Shown one piece after another: positions 26,889 to 36,108 of a DNA stretch of 64,000 bases. Under the pieces are notes generated by a model. The model was not told where the DNA came from. It saw only the letters and a program-made list of their open reading frames with translations, and searched no databases. Position 1 is the stretch's first letter, and every line of letters starts with the position of its first letter. The position numbers and the translations under genes were made by a program. The DNA is from Rodentibacter abscessus. Its GTDB lineage: Bacteria; Pseudomonadota; Gammaproteobacteria; Enterobacterales; Pasteurellaceae. The stretch lies in NCBI RefSeq assembly GCF_047160095.1, contig NZ_AP038785.1, positions 1-64,000 of the forward strand, given 5' to 3'.

Positions 26889-27665
26889 ATGAAAAAAACA
26901 ACCGTTATTTCAACCGCACTTTCCTCTTTGCTTCTGTCGGTAGGATTGGGATTTTCCACAGGGGCTTATGCAAAAGTTACCGTATTTGCAGCGGTCTCTA
27001 TGACTGATGCATTGCAACAAGTTGCCGCAGATTATGCAAAACAAAATCCTAAAAATGATGTGGTGTTTTCTTTTGCTTCTTCTTCAACTTTGGCAAAACA
27101 AGTGGAAGAAGGGGCACCGGCCGATATTTTTGTTTCGGCAAGTAATAAATGGATGAAATATCTCTCTGAGAAAAAACTAACGCTGAAAGAAACCGAAAAA
27201 GTATTGGCCGGCAATGAGTTGGTATTAATTGCGCCGATAAAAAGTGCGGTCGATTTTGTTGATGTTTCCAAAGGGGAATGGACTGAAGCATTAAAAGACA
27301 GTTATTTATCCGTAGGTGATCCGGCACACGTACCGGCAGGGCAATATGCGGAAGAATCATTAACCAAATTAAATCTGTGGGATAAAGTGAAAGCCCGTTT
27401 AGCCCGAGCAAAAGATGTGCGAGGCGCACTGGCATTGGTTGAGCGAGCGGAAGTACCTTATGGCATTGTGTATAGCACTGATGCAAAAGTGAGTAAAAAT
27501 GTGAAAATCGTGGGAATATTTCCGACAGATAGCCATAAACCGGTAGAGTATCCGATAGCGATTTTAAAAGATCGCAATAATGCGGATTCGCGTGATTTTT
27601 TGAAATATCTTGAATCGGATGCGGCAAAAAAAGTGCTTGAGAGCTATGGTTTCTCTGTGAAATAA
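26889..27665 (+). CDS. modA: Periplasmic molybdate-binding protein
   Basis: This 258-residue protein has a signal peptide (to about GAYAKV) and typical ModA segments: TVFAAVSMTDALQQVAADY, VVFSFASSSTLAKQVEEGAP, ADIFVSASNKWM and DPAHVPAGQYAEESL. It captures molybdate or tungstate for the ModBC permease. The uptake sequence at 26913-26921 encodes TAL in the signal peptide. A hairpin with a T-run separates it from modB. Confidence 0.95.
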   Translation: MKKTTVISTALSSLLLSVGLGFSTGAYAKVTVFAAVSMTDALQQVAADYAKQNPKNDVVFSFASSSTLAKQVEEGAPADIFVSASNKWMKYLSEKKLTLKETEKVLAGNELVLIAPIKSAVDFVDVSKGEWTEALKDSYLSVGDPAHVPAGQYAEESLTKLNLWDKVKARLARAKDVRGALALVERAEVPYGIVYSTDAKVSKNVKIVGIFPTDSHKPVEYPIAILKDRNNADSRDFLKYLESDAAKKVLESYGFSVK

Positions 27666-27688
27666 TTTGGGATAAGTTTGTGAGGTAA

Positions 27689-27710
27689 GGGCTGGAAACA
27701 GTCCTTTTTT
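27689..27710 (+). terminator. Intra-operon terminator/attenuator between modA and modB
   Basis: GGGCTG pairs with CAGTCC (one G-T wobble) around a GAAA tetraloop and is followed by six T. Its place inside the operon suggests partial termination, giving more ModA than ModBC. Confidence 0.65.
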
Positions 27711-27757
27711 ATATTTAGTGAGTAGTTCGTTTCTCCAAGCCAAAATAAGGATTTCGT

Positions 27758-28486
27758 TTGTTCACTCAACTTCTTTCTTTTTTTAATCTAAGCTCATTAG
27801 AAATCGATGCCATTCGCTTGAGTTTAAGTGTGGCATTCAACGCAATGCTTTGGAGCTTGCCTTTTGCGATTTTGATTGCATGGTTATTGGCACGCAAGAA
27901 TTTTTACGGTAAATCATTTATCACAGGTATTATCCATTTACCTTTGGTGCTTCCTCCGGTGGTCATCGGTTATTTATTGTTGGTTGCTATGGGGCGAAAT
28001 GGAGTTATCGGCAAATATTTGTATCAATGGTTCGGCGTGTCTTTCGGATTTAGCTGGAAAGGGGCGGCTCTGGCTTCTGCGGTTGTGGCGTTTCCTTTGG
28101 TTGTTCGGGCAATTCGCCTTTCTTTGGAAAGTATCGATATTAAGTTGGAACAAGCTGCACAAACCCTAGGAGCATCTGCTTGGCGTGTATTTTTCACCAT
28201 TACTTTACCCCTTTCATTGCCGGGCGTGTTAGCCGGCTTAGTGCTTGGTTTTGCCCGCTCTTTGGGCGAATTTGGTGCAACCATTACCTTTGTTTCGAAT
28301 ATTGCCGGAGAAACACAGACGATTCCTCTTGCAATGTATTCTTTTATTCAAACACCGGGGGCAGAAGAGCAAACGATGCGTTTATGTCTCTTTGCGATTA
28401 TTCTTTCATTGATTTCTTTACTTGCTTCCGAATGGCTTGGTAAGCGAATGCAGAAAAAATTGGGGGAAGCTAATGTTGCAAATTAA
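27758..28486 (+). CDS. modB: Molybdate ABC transporter permease
   Basis: This 242-residue inner-membrane protein has five or six helices. The coupling-helix (EAA) motif is LEQAAQTLGASAWRVFFTITLPLSLPG, shown here only in part by ASAWRVFF and GARSLGEFGA-type residues (ARSLGEFGATITF). The best start is TTG at 27758, eight bases behind an AAGG site; no ATG is available there. It works with ModA and ModC. Confidence 0.93.
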   Translation: MFTQLLSFFNLSSLEIDAIRLSLSVAFNAMLWSLPFAILIAWLLARKNFYGKSFITGIIHLPLVLPPVVIGYLLLVAMGRNGVIGKYLYQWFGVSFGFSWKGAALASAVVAFPLVVRAIRLSLESIDIKLEQAAQTLGASAWRVFFTITLPLSLPGVLAGLVLGFARSLGEFGATITFVSNIAGETQTIPLAMYSFIQTPGAEEQTMRLCLFAIILSLISLLASEWLGKRMQKKLGEANVAN

Positions 28487-29528
28487 TGTGAAAAAACAAT
28501 TAGCGCAATTTACGTTACAAACGAATTTGCAAATTCCGGCTCAAGGTGTCACGGCGATTTTCGGTTTATCGGGTTCAGGCAAAACCTCATTAATTAATTT
28601 GGTGAGTGGCTTAATGCTACCGGATGAAGGATTTATTCGTTTAAATGACCGCACTTTGGTAGATATTGATAACCAAGAAAATATCCCCACTCATCAGCGA
28701 AGAATCGGCTATGTATTCCAAGATGCGCGTTTGTTTCCTCATTACACGGTGAAGGGGAATCTACGCTATGGTGCGAGGAATATTGCGAAAGCGGATTTTG
28801 ATTATATTGTGGAATTATTGGGTATTCGGCATTTGTTAAAACGTTATCCGCTTACGCTATCGGGCGGGGAAAAACAACGTGTTGCTATCGGAAGGGCTTT
28901 GCTTGCCGATCCGGATATTTTACTTATGGATGAACCGCTTTCTGCGTTAGATGTACCGCGGAAACGGGAATTAATGGAATATCTTGAATGCCTTTCCAAC
29001 GAAATTAATGTGCCTATTTTATATGTTAGCCACAGTTTAGATGAGCTTCTCTGTCTAGCGGATCGTGTCGTGTTAATGGAGGACGGCGTTGTTAAGGCCT
29101 ATGATACGCTAGAAAGAATTTGGAACAGTCCGGTTTTTGCTCCGTGGAAAAGCGAAAGTGGACAGAGTAGTGTGCTGGCGTTACCCGTTTATTTACATAA
29201 TCCGCCTTATAAAATGACCGCACTTTCTTTGGGTTATCAAACGCTGTGGATTAATCAAGTTCAGGAGGAGGTGGGGAAACTTGTACGTGTGTGCATTTAT
29301 AGTTCGGACGTGTCTATCGCCTTACAAAAGCCGGAACAAACCAGTATTCGAAATATTTTATGCGGGCAAATCGTGCAGATCGAAGTGCTTGATAAACGGG
29401 TGGATGTCGCCGTGTTGGTGGAAGGACATAAAATGTGGGCGAGTATTAGTAAATGGGCGCAAAATGAACTGCGTTTTGCGGTGGGAATGAATGTTTACGT
29501 ACAAATTAAAGCCGTGTCGGTGGTTTAA
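28473..29528 (+). CDS. modC: Molybdate ABC transporter ATPase
   Basis: This is a 351-residue protein from the ATG at 28473, preceded by GGGGGAAG and overlapping modB. It shows Walker A (GLSGSGKTSL), the signature LSGGEKQRVAIGRALL, Walker B (ILLMDEPLSALD), and a C-terminal MOP/TOBE molybdate-sensing domain (from about residue 285, SIRNILCGQIVQIEV). It energises molybdate import. A longer in-frame start inside modB is not needed. Confidence 0.95.
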   Translation: MLQINVKKQLAQFTLQTNLQIPAQGVTAIFGLSGSGKTSLINLVSGLMLPDEGFIRLNDRTLVDIDNQENIPTHQRRIGYVFQDARLFPHYTVKGNLRYGARNIAKADFDYIVELLGIRHLLKRYPLTLSGGEKQRVAIGRALLADPDILLMDEPLSALDVPRKRELMEYLECLSNEINVPILYVSHSLDELLCLADRVVLMEDGVVKAYDTLERIWNSPVFAPWKSESGQSSVLALPVYLHNPPYKMTALSLGYQTLWINQVQEEVGKLVRVCIYSSDVSIALQKPEQTSIRNILCGQIVQIEVLDKRVDVAVLVEGHKMWASISKWAQNELRFAVGMNVYVQIKAVSVV

Positions 29529-29632
29529 GTTTATATATCCTTAGATTATAAGCTATAACAAAAAATAATTAGATTTTTGATTTGGAAGCCTATCTAATAC
29601 CACTATCCGATTGTTTTATGAAGGAAATAAAT

Positions 29633-30961
29633 ATGCTATTTCTTGTACTTGCCATTTTTGCACTTATTCTGGTCCTGCTCGGTCATCTTTATAAAAAGAC
29701 CCAAAAACTAGGGCAAACAGTATTTATCGGCTTGGTGCTTGGTTTGGGGTCAGGTGCGTTGTTACAAAATATCGGCAATGGAGAGAGCGTAAAAAGCACA
29801 TTAGACTGGATCAATCTTGTGGGCGGTGGTTATGTTCGTTTATTACAAATGATTGTAATGCCTCTGGTTTTTGTCTCCATTCTGTCGGCAATTACCCGTT
29901 TAAATGAGGCGCGTTCTTTAGGAAAAATTAGCTTTAGCGTGCTTTCGGTATTGCTTGTTACCACCGCAATTGCTGCCTTTATCGGCATTATTATGGTGCA
30001 AGTGTTTGGTTTAACGGCTGAAGGATTAGTAGCGGGGGAACGTGAATTAGCAGCGCAAACGAAAGTATTAGGTCGTGCGGATCAAATTAACGGATTAAGT
30101 GTCCCTACCATGTTGCTTTCTTTCATTCCGAAAAATCCTTTTGCCGAATTGACAGGGGCAAATCCGACTTCGATTATTAGTGTTGTTATTTTCTCTGCAT
30201 TCTTAGGTGTGGCGACATTGAGTTTACGCAAAGAAAATCAAGAATTAGGTGATCGCATTGCACAAGGCGTAGAAACTTTAAATAAATTAGTCGCACGTTT
30301 GGTGCGTTTTGTTATTCGTTTAACACCTTATGGCGTATTCGCATTAATGATTAAAGTCGGCGCAACATCCAAATGGGCGGATATTTTAAATTTGGGTAGC
30401 TTTATTGTTGCTTCTTATATTGCGATTTTCCTAATGTTTGTTGTACATGGCGTGTTGCTTTTTTTATCCGGTATCAACCCGATTCAATACTTCAAAAAAG
30501 TTATGCCGACATTGGCGTTTGCATTCAGTTCCCGTTCAAGCGCAGCTACTATTCCGCTTAATATAGAAACACAGACGAATAAACTCGGTAATAATTCGGC
30601 TATTGCAAATTTCTCTGCAACATTCGGTGCGACAATCGGGCAAAATGGTTGCGCAGGGATTTATCCTGCAATGTTGGCAGTCATGGTTGCCCCAACCGTG
30701 GGGATTGATCCTTTCAGCGTAAGTTATATCGCCACGCTTGTTTTAGTGGTTGCGATTTCTTCCTTTGGCATCGCCGGAGTGGGCGGTGGTGCGACATTTG
30801 CCGCAATCGTTGTTCTTTCTACTTTAGGTTTGCCTTTGGAATTAGTGGGATTATTGATTTCTATCGAACCGCTAATTGATATGGGACGTACTGCATTAAA
30901 TGTAAACGGTGCAATGACAGCCGGCACATTGAGTAGTAAGTGGCTAAAATTGAAAGAATAA
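29633..30961 (+). CDS. tcyP: L-cystine / dicarboxylate-family symporter TcyP-like
   Basis: This is a 442-residue protein from the ATG at 29633 (ribosome site GAAGGA just upstream). It has about eight helices of the DAACS family, with LLQMIVMPLVFVSILSAI, the hairpin motif AFAFSSRSSAATIPLN and ATFGATIGQNGCAGIYPAM. It most resembles TcyP/YdjN L-cystine carriers by memory of these motifs. It would import cystine or a related acidic solute with a cation. It stands alone between modC and a 350-bp spacer. Confidence 0.82.
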   Translation: MLFLVLAIFALILVLLGHLYKKTQKLGQTVFIGLVLGLGSGALLQNIGNGESVKSTLDWINLVGGGYVRLLQMIVMPLVFVSILSAITRLNEARSLGKISFSVLSVLLVTTAIAAFIGIIMVQVFGLTAEGLVAGERELAAQTKVLGRADQINGLSVPTMLLSFIPKNPFAELTGANPTSIISVVIFSAFLGVATLSLRKENQELGDRIAQGVETLNKLVARLVRFVIRLTPYGVFALMIKVGATSKWADILNLGSFIVASYIAIFLMFVVHGVLLFLSGINPIQYFKKVMPTLAFAFSSRSSAATIPLNIETQTNKLGNNSAIANFSATFGATIGQNGCAGIYPAMLAVMVAPTVGIDPFSVSYIATLVLVVAISSFGIAGVGGGATFAAIVVLSTLGLPLELVGLLISIEPLIDMGRTALNVNGAMTAGTLSSKWLKLKE

Positions 30962-31311
30962 CTGTAGGTGTTATTCTCATTTTATAAAGATATTAAGTCT
31001 TTATACATAAATAAAAACCTGTAAAAAAACTGCCCCAAAAGTTGGTTAACTACCGATAAATGGGGCAGCTTTTTTTATGGCTAAATTTATTTAGTTATTC
31101 GAATAGTACGTTATTAACTCCTAGGTAGGTTTTGACAGACATATTGTTCTTGATAATTTTAATAAATCGCTTTATGGGGGAGGGATTGAGTTACTTGTGA
31201 AGTCCATTCAATACTTTTTTACTCCAAGTTTGCTATAGAAACTGGTTATTATTCATCAATTTAGTTACAATTCGACGGTTTTATTTTTTAACTCATTTTT
31301 AGGAGAATATT
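30962..31311. other. Intergenic spacer with terminator and possible promoter before the PTS gene
   Basis: A strong hairpin CTGCCCCA (31030-31037) / TGGGGCAG (31061-31068) followed by seven T terminates transcription from the symporter side. The sequence around it (TGCCCCAAAAGTTGG) resembles ends of some IS3-type elements from memory, but no transposase frame is seen. TTGACA at 31132-31137 with TAATTT 16 bases on could be the promoter of the PTS gene. No ORF and no CRP site is apparent. Confidence 0.6.
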
Positions 31312-32730
31312 ATGAACTTTCCCAAAATCGCTGAACAAGTGATAGAAAAGCTAGGTGGCAAAAGTAATATTGCCACCGCAGCACATTGCGCAACACGTTT
31401 ACGCATCGTCTTGAATGATGAAAGTAAAGTTGACAAAGAAGGTATTGACAATATTGACGGCGTTAAAGGTCAATTTTCTGTTGCCGGTCAATATCAAATT
31501 ATTTTTGGTTCGGGTACTGTGAATAAAGTTCACGAAGAACTTACTAAGCAACTCGGCATTGGTGATGTGAGTAAAGCGGAAATTGCCGAAGCGGCTGCCG
31601 GTAACCAAGGCTTATTACAACGTTTGGTGAAAGGATTAGCGGATATTTTCGTCCCTATCATTCCGGCGATTGTAGCAGGCGGTTTGTTGATGGGGATTCA
31701 TTCAATGTTAACCTCCATCGGCTTTTTCTGGGAAGGTCATTCTGTGGTGACGAAATACCCTGAAGTTTCCGATTTGGTGGACTTCATTAATACAATTGCG
31801 AATGCGCCGTTTGTATTTTTGCCGGTATTGCTTGGTTTTTCCGCCACCCGTAAATTTGGCGGTAACCCGTTCTTAGGTGCGGCACTAGGGATGCTTTTGG
31901 TTCATCCTGCCTTGGCAGATGGTTGGAACTATGCGAAAACCTTAATGGAAGGCAACATCAAATATTGGAATATCTTTGGTTTTGAAATCGAGAAAGTCGG
32001 CTACCAAGGCACGGTGATCCCAACTATTATTTCTGCTTGGGTACTTGCTACATTGGAAAAAACATTCCGTAAATTCGTGCCGTCTTATTTGGATAACCTT
32101 ATCACACCGTTATTCTCATTGTTTATTGCCGGTTGTTTGGCATTTACCGTGATTGGTCCGTTCGGTCGCGAAGCCGGTTCTTTGATTTCAGCAGGTTTAA
32201 CTTGGCTCTATGATACTCTTGGTTTTGTCGGTGGTGCGATTTTCGGTACTTTTTATGCGCCAATCGTAATTACCGGTATGCACCAAACCTTTATTGCGGT
32301 GGAAACGCAATTGTTAGCGGATGTAGCCCGTACCGGCGGTACTTTTATTTTCCCTATCGCTGCAATGTCTAATATTGCTCAGGGTGCCGCCTGTTTAGGT
32401 GTGGCGCTTGCATTGAAAGATCCGAAAGTTCGCGGTTTAGCCGTGCCTTCCGGTATTTCCGCATTATTGGGTATTACCGAACCGGCAATGTTCGGTGTGA
32501 ACTTACGCTATCGTCAGGCTTTCTTTGCCGCAATGATCGGTTCAGGTTTGGCAAGTGCCTTTATTGCTTTCTTTAATGTAAAAGCCATCGCATTGGGAGC
32601 GGCAGGCTTCCTTGGCATACCATCAATCAAACCTGATAGTTTGGCGATGTATAGTGTAGGAATGGCGATTTCCTTTATCATTGCATTCAGCTTATCTTTC
32701 GTAATGGTAAAACGTGCGAATGCAAAATAG
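31312..32730 (+). CDS. PTS EIIBC, sucrose/trehalose class
   Basis: This is a 472-residue membrane permease. The N-terminal EIIB domain (1-80) carries the phosphocysteine in HCATRLRIVLND (Cys26). An EIIC domain follows, with about ten helices and the motif GITEPAMFGVNLRYR. It imports and phosphorylates a disaccharide, most likely sucrose or trehalose. There is no EIIA domain, so it depends on EIIA-Glc (Crr). No matching hydrolase (scrB or treC) or regulator is adjacent, which prevents naming the sugar. Confidence 0.88.
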   Translation: MNFPKIAEQVIEKLGGKSNIATAAHCATRLRIVLNDESKVDKEGIDNIDGVKGQFSVAGQYQIIFGSGTVNKVHEELTKQLGIGDVSKAEIAEAAAGNQGLLQRLVKGLADIFVPIIPAIVAGGLLMGIHSMLTSIGFFWEGHSVVTKYPEVSDLVDFINTIANAPFVFLPVLLGFSATRKFGGNPFLGAALGMLLVHPALADGWNYAKTLMEGNIKYWNIFGFEIEKVGYQGTVIPTIISAWVLATLEKTFRKFVPSYLDNLITPLFSLFIAGCLAFTVIGPFGREAGSLISAGLTWLYDTLGFVGGAIFGTFYAPIVITGMHQTFIAVETQLLADVARTGGTFIFPIAAMSNIAQGAACLGVALALKDPKVRGLAVPSGISALLGITEPAMFGVNLRYRQAFFAAMIGSGLASAFIAFFNVKAIALGAAGFLGIPSIKPDSLAMYSVGMAISFIIAFSLSFVMVKRANAK

Positions 32731-32748
32731 TTTTTAATTAAAACAAAA

Positions 32749-32773
32749 AAGTGCGGTGAAAATAACCGCACTT
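32749..32773. terminator. Paired uptake sequences forming a bidirectional terminator
   Basis: AAGTGCGGT and ACCGCACTT face each other seven bases apart, flanked by A and T runs, between the convergent PTS and mtgA genes. This is the usual double use of uptake sequences as terminators in Pasteurellaceae. Confidence 0.85.
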
Positions 32774-32780
32774 TTTCTAT

Positions 32781-33533
32781 CTAATCCAATCTTTTTAAAT
32801 AACCCGTTCCCAACTGATTCATCTGTCGCATAATCCATTGCTGTTTTTTACGAATTAAAACGCTCGGTTTATTTACTTTGTAGATAATCGGATTAGGTAA
32901 CACAGCGGCTAGCAATGCCGCTTCTCTTTGGGTTAAGTGTTTTGCCGATTTTTTAAAATAAAAACGGCTTGCCGCTTCCACACCAAAAATTCCGTCACCG
33001 AATTCTGCAATATTTAGGTACACTTCTAAAATTCGTTTTTTTGACCAACCAAGCTCTAATAATATTGTTGCGGGTACTTCCAAGCCTTTACGTAACCAGC
33101 TTTGCCCGTGCCAAAGCATCAAATTTTTAGCGGTTTGTTGTGAGATAGTTGAACCGCCCCGAATTTGGCGTTTTGATTTTTCGTTATATTTAAAGGCTTT
33201 TTGAATGGCTTTCAGATCAAATCCGTGATGTTGAGAAAATTTTTGATCTTCGGCTGCAATGACGGCGAGCTGCATATAAGGTGAAATATTTTCAATTCCA
33301 CGCCAACTTGATTTTGCGTGATAACGGAAATCACCTTGTAGCCAGTGGCTGATTTGTTGTTGTGCCATATAGGCTGAAAAGGGAATAGGAACAAAGCGAA
33401 AAATCAACACAAAAGCAAAAATGGCGAAGAAAAACCGAATTGCTATGCGTTGCCAATTTTTCTTCCACCATTTGGGATTGAGTAATTGTAAAAGTGCGGT
33501 CAATATTCGCTTAGTTTTTTTCAATATTATCAA
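32781..33533 (-). CDS. mtgA: Monofunctional peptidoglycan glycosyltransferase
   Basis: This 250-residue GT51 enzyme has one N-terminal membrane helix (residues ~32-50). Catalytic motifs are AVIAAEDQKFSQHHGFD (Glu nucleophile region), RGGSTISQQTAKNL and KKRILEVYLNIAEFGDGIFG. It polymerises lipid II glycan strands on the periplasmic side. The 5' end overlaps trpR by 23 bases, so both share a transcript. Confidence 0.95.
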   Translation of the reverse strand: MIILKKTKRILTALLQLLNPKWWKKNWQRIAIRFFFAIFAFVLIFRFVPIPFSAYMAQQQISHWLQGDFRYHAKSSWRGIENISPYMQLAVIAAEDQKFSQHHGFDLKAIQKAFKYNEKSKRQIRGGSTISQQTAKNLMLWHGQSWLRKGLEVPATILLELGWSKKRILEVYLNIAEFGDGIFGVEAASRFYFKKSAKHLTQREAALLAAVLPNPIIYKVNKPSVLIRKKQQWIMRQMNQLGTGYLKRLD

Positions 33534-33816
33534 GATGTTGTTTTACCCATTCTATAAAATCGGGATCCATTGTTTTAATCATATTAGAACCGCGGGTGAT
33601 GGTTGCCGCACTGGTATTCAGATTTTGCTGAATTTCACGTTGGGATAAATTTTTGTCTAATAATTGAGAGACAATTTGTAAACGTAGTCCCACGGCATCG
33701 CGTTCGTCAGGTGTGAGAAGTAAAGTTAAAAGCTCTTGGGCTTTTCCTTGTTTGAACGCGGTTTGCAGCATTGTAAGGAAAGCATTCCACTGATCTAAAT
33801 TTCGGCTGATATACAT
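33511..33816 (-). CDS. trpR: Trp operon repressor TrpR
   Basis: This is a 101-residue all-helical repressor. LLTPDERDAVGLRLQIVSQLL precedes the helix-turn-helix MSQREIQQNL-type segment (LSQREIQQNLNTSAATITRGSN). It binds tryptophan and represses trp and aro genes. An operator-like sequence lies directly upstream, pointing to autoregulation. The slt-trpR order is the same as in E. coli. Confidence 0.95.
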   Translation of the reverse strand: MYISRNLDQWNAFLTMLQTAFKQGKAQELLTLLLTPDERDAVGLRLQIVSQLLDKNLSQREIQQNLNTSAATITRGSNMIKTMDPDFIEWVKQHLDNIEKN

Positions 33817-33830
33817 AATGAGTATCCTAT

Positions 33831-33848
33831 ACTATTAAACTAGTGCGC
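33831..33848. promoter_or_regulatory. TrpR operator upstream of trpR
   Basis: ACTATTAAACTAGTGCGC matches 15 of 18 positions of the E. coli trp operator as I remember it (ACTAGTTAACTAGTACGC). It sits 15 bases ahead of the trpR start and ends beside the slt stop codon. Confidence 0.65.
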
Positions 33849-36011
33849 TTAGTATAACCGATCAAATTCTTCTTGACTAAAGGTTTGTGGGTTTTCTTGA
33901 TGTTGTAAAATTTGATAATAAAAGTCGTATGCCAGTACATTTTGCACATAGCCTCGTGTTTCAAAAAATGGAATGGAGGCGATAAATTCGTCCATTGTCA
34001 GTTTACCATTGGCTCGTGCTAACCATTTTTCTACACGGCTTGCCCCTGCATTGTAAGCGGCGGCAATAAGAATACGATTATTAGGATATTTAATGTTTAA
34101 CTCTGTTAAATGTGCCGTTCCAAGCAAAATGTTATTCAGTGGTTTGAATAAATCATTCTCGCTTTGGTATGGCAGTTGATTGTTATCCGCCGTTAATTGC
34201 GCGGTGCTTGGCAAAAGTTGCATTAAACCGCGCGCATTGGCAGAAGATTGCGCCATCGGGTTAAACGCACTTTCTTGACGGGCAATCGCCATGGCAAAGG
34301 TTTTGCTAATATGAGAGCCTTTTTTTAGTGTGGCGTTTCGATAATGTCGTTCCGTGTTTAAGGCAATATCAAAATAGTCTTGATAGGCATTGGGTAAACG
34401 TAAACTGAGGTGATCCCAAGCCTTTGCAATAATTGAGCCGGCAACCCCTAAATCAAACCAACCCTGTTGATTGGCATAATCGCTTAAGGCGATTTGTTCG
34501 GCTTGTTTTGATTCACCCGAAAGATTTTCTAACAAGAAATGCCAGCGTTGTTTTGCCGCACCTAAGCGATTTAATTGACGTAGCTCCTCAATTTCGGCTA
34601 AAGCCTCTTGGTGTTTTGCCAACTTATCTTTCATTTTTTTCATCGATTGTTTTTGCTCGAAACGATAATTCGCACCACGATTTTTCGGGTTTAACATCGC
34701 TTTTGCCAACATCGGATAGAAACCGCGTTCTTTAGAAAGTGCGGTCAATATTTCTTGTGTTTTCCGTTTGTCGGTTTTTGCCAGCCAGTAGCGCCATTCT
34801 TGTTTTTCTTTTCCCTTCTCGGAAAGCGCATTTAACCAAGACATAAGATCGGTTTTTTGCCAAATTGCCATACGCAAACGGCGTTCGGTCAGATTATCTG
34901 CCTTTAATTTCAGAATTTCTTTATCACGCCATTGTTGAAAATTTTGGTTTTCGTTATCAAAAAAACGACCGATAAAGGCGATTTTCCAATCACGCAGTTG
35001 AGTTTCATTGAGCTGCCAATTTTTCGCCCACTGTTCATAAGTTGAAAAATTTGGTTCGTTGATATTTTCAGGAATAGTGCGTAAATAGCGGGCGAAGGTT
35101 TGTATAACGGCAAATTGATTACGAATGTTGCCGTTTTCAAGAATCGGCGTTTTCTCTGCAAGCATTTTTAAACCGGCAGGCTTTTTTAGTAAATCGATAT
35201 CATTTTGTAAGTCGGTTAAAACGGCTGCATTTTCTTTTTCGCTATCTAATTCTTTTGTGAGTAACTCTAAGCCTTTTATATCATTTTTTAGAAACAGCTT
35301 TTCCGCCTTTTGATAAATCTTATCCGTGCTTCTGCCGCCATTTGCAAGCCATAGTTCCCAAAGCGGGCTGTTGTTGGTGAGTTCGCCGTTGTTTAACCAA
35401 AGGGTTTCAAAACGTAACAAAATATCGGGATTAGTATTTGATTTAGCCGCTTTATCTCTCTGATATTCTAAGTTTAGCGCAGCGATTTGCATTGCTAAGG
35501 TTTGCGGTTTGATTTTTTTCGTATAATTTACCAGTTCCGGCGAATTACTGTTATTGAGTAAAGTCAGTAGGCTTTGCTTTAAACGTGAACGAAGAAAGTG
35601 CTGAGGATATCGGCGAAGGTAACCTTCAATTTCATCTTTTAATGCAATGACCTCTTCAGGGGAAGAAGTTGGTGTAATCAATTTGATTTGGCTATCAAAA
35701 TAAGCAATTTGCGCCTCTTTTTGTAATGGATAACCTTTTAGCGATTGAATAAGTTGTTGAAAAAGCGGTTTGTTTTCAAAAACTCGATGATTTTTTACCG
35801 CACTTTTTAATAAATTTTCTAACTGTAAAAAAGTCGCACGTTGCTCCGAGCGTTTTAATGCGACAGATTGTTGGTTTTGGAGCCATTTGGTTTGTTCTTC
35901 GGCGAGATTGACTTTCGGCACACTTTCCGCTTTTGTTTTATGTGTATTTGCCATAATTGATTGAGAAAGTGCGGTTAAAATAACAAGAGAAATGAGTGAG
36001 TGTTTTTTCAT
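33849..36011 (-). CDS. slt: Soluble lytic murein transglycosylase Slt70
   Basis: This is a 720-residue protein from the ATG at 36011, with a signal peptide (SLVILTALSQSIMA). A long superhelical region rich in charged helices follows. The C-terminal lysozyme-like domain has the catalytic glutamate in AIARQESAFNPMAQSSANARG, and GLMQLLPSTAQ and AYNAGASRVEKWL further on. It cleaves glycan strands with 1,6-anhydro ring formation in the periplasm. The uptake sequence at 35967-35975 encodes TAL in the signal peptide. Confidence 0.95.
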   Translation of the reverse strand: MKKHSLISLVILTALSQSIMANTHKTKAESVPKVNLAEEQTKWLQNQQSVALKRSEQRATFLQLENLLKSAVKNHRVFENKPLFQQLIQSLKGYPLQKEAQIAYFDSQIKLITPTSSPEEVIALKDEIEGYLRRYPQHFLRSRLKQSLLTLLNNSNSPELVNYTKKIKPQTLAMQIAALNLEYQRDKAAKSNTNPDILLRFETLWLNNGELTNNSPLWELWLANGGRSTDKIYQKAEKLFLKNDIKGLELLTKELDSEKENAAVLTDLQNDIDLLKKPAGLKMLAEKTPILENGNIRNQFAVIQTFARYLRTIPENINEPNFSTYEQWAKNWQLNETQLRDWKIAFIGRFFDNENQNFQQWRDKEILKLKADNLTERRLRMAIWQKTDLMSWLNALSEKGKEKQEWRYWLAKTDKRKTQEILTALSKERGFYPMLAKAMLNPKNRGANYRFEQKQSMKKMKDKLAKHQEALAEIEELRQLNRLGAAKQRWHFLLENLSGESKQAEQIALSDYANQQGWFDLGVAGSIIAKAWDHLSLRLPNAYQDYFDIALNTERHYRNATLKKGSHISKTFAMAIARQESAFNPMAQSSANARGLMQLLPSTAQLTADNNQLPYQSENDLFKPLNNILLGTAHLTELNIKYPNNRILIAAAYNAGASRVEKWLARANGKLTMDEFIASIPFFETRGYVQNVLAYDFYYQILQHQENPQTFSQEEFDRLY

Positions 36012-36065
36012 ATACTTTCGGTCATAGCTTAGTGAAGCGATTAAAATCATAAAATGGGATTAGCA

Positions 36066-36093
36066 AAAAAGCGAATCCTTAGATTCGCTTTTT
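36066..36093. terminator. Terminator behind yciI
   Basis: AAAAAGCGAATC and GATTCGCTTTTT form a 12-bp stem with a short loop. Minus-strand transcripts of the yciCBAI cluster would end here, before slt. Confidence 0.85.
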
Positions 36094-36108
36094 AATAGAT
36101 TAGTTTCG

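Noticed and set aside
28422..28472. Longer modC start inside modB
   Set aside because: The ATG at 28473 has a strong GGGGGAAG site and begins the ABC domain at the usual point.
31027..31080. Insertion-sequence remnant before the PTS gene
   Set aside because: Only a short IS-end-like motif is visible, without transposase frame or target duplication; it reads well as a terminator.
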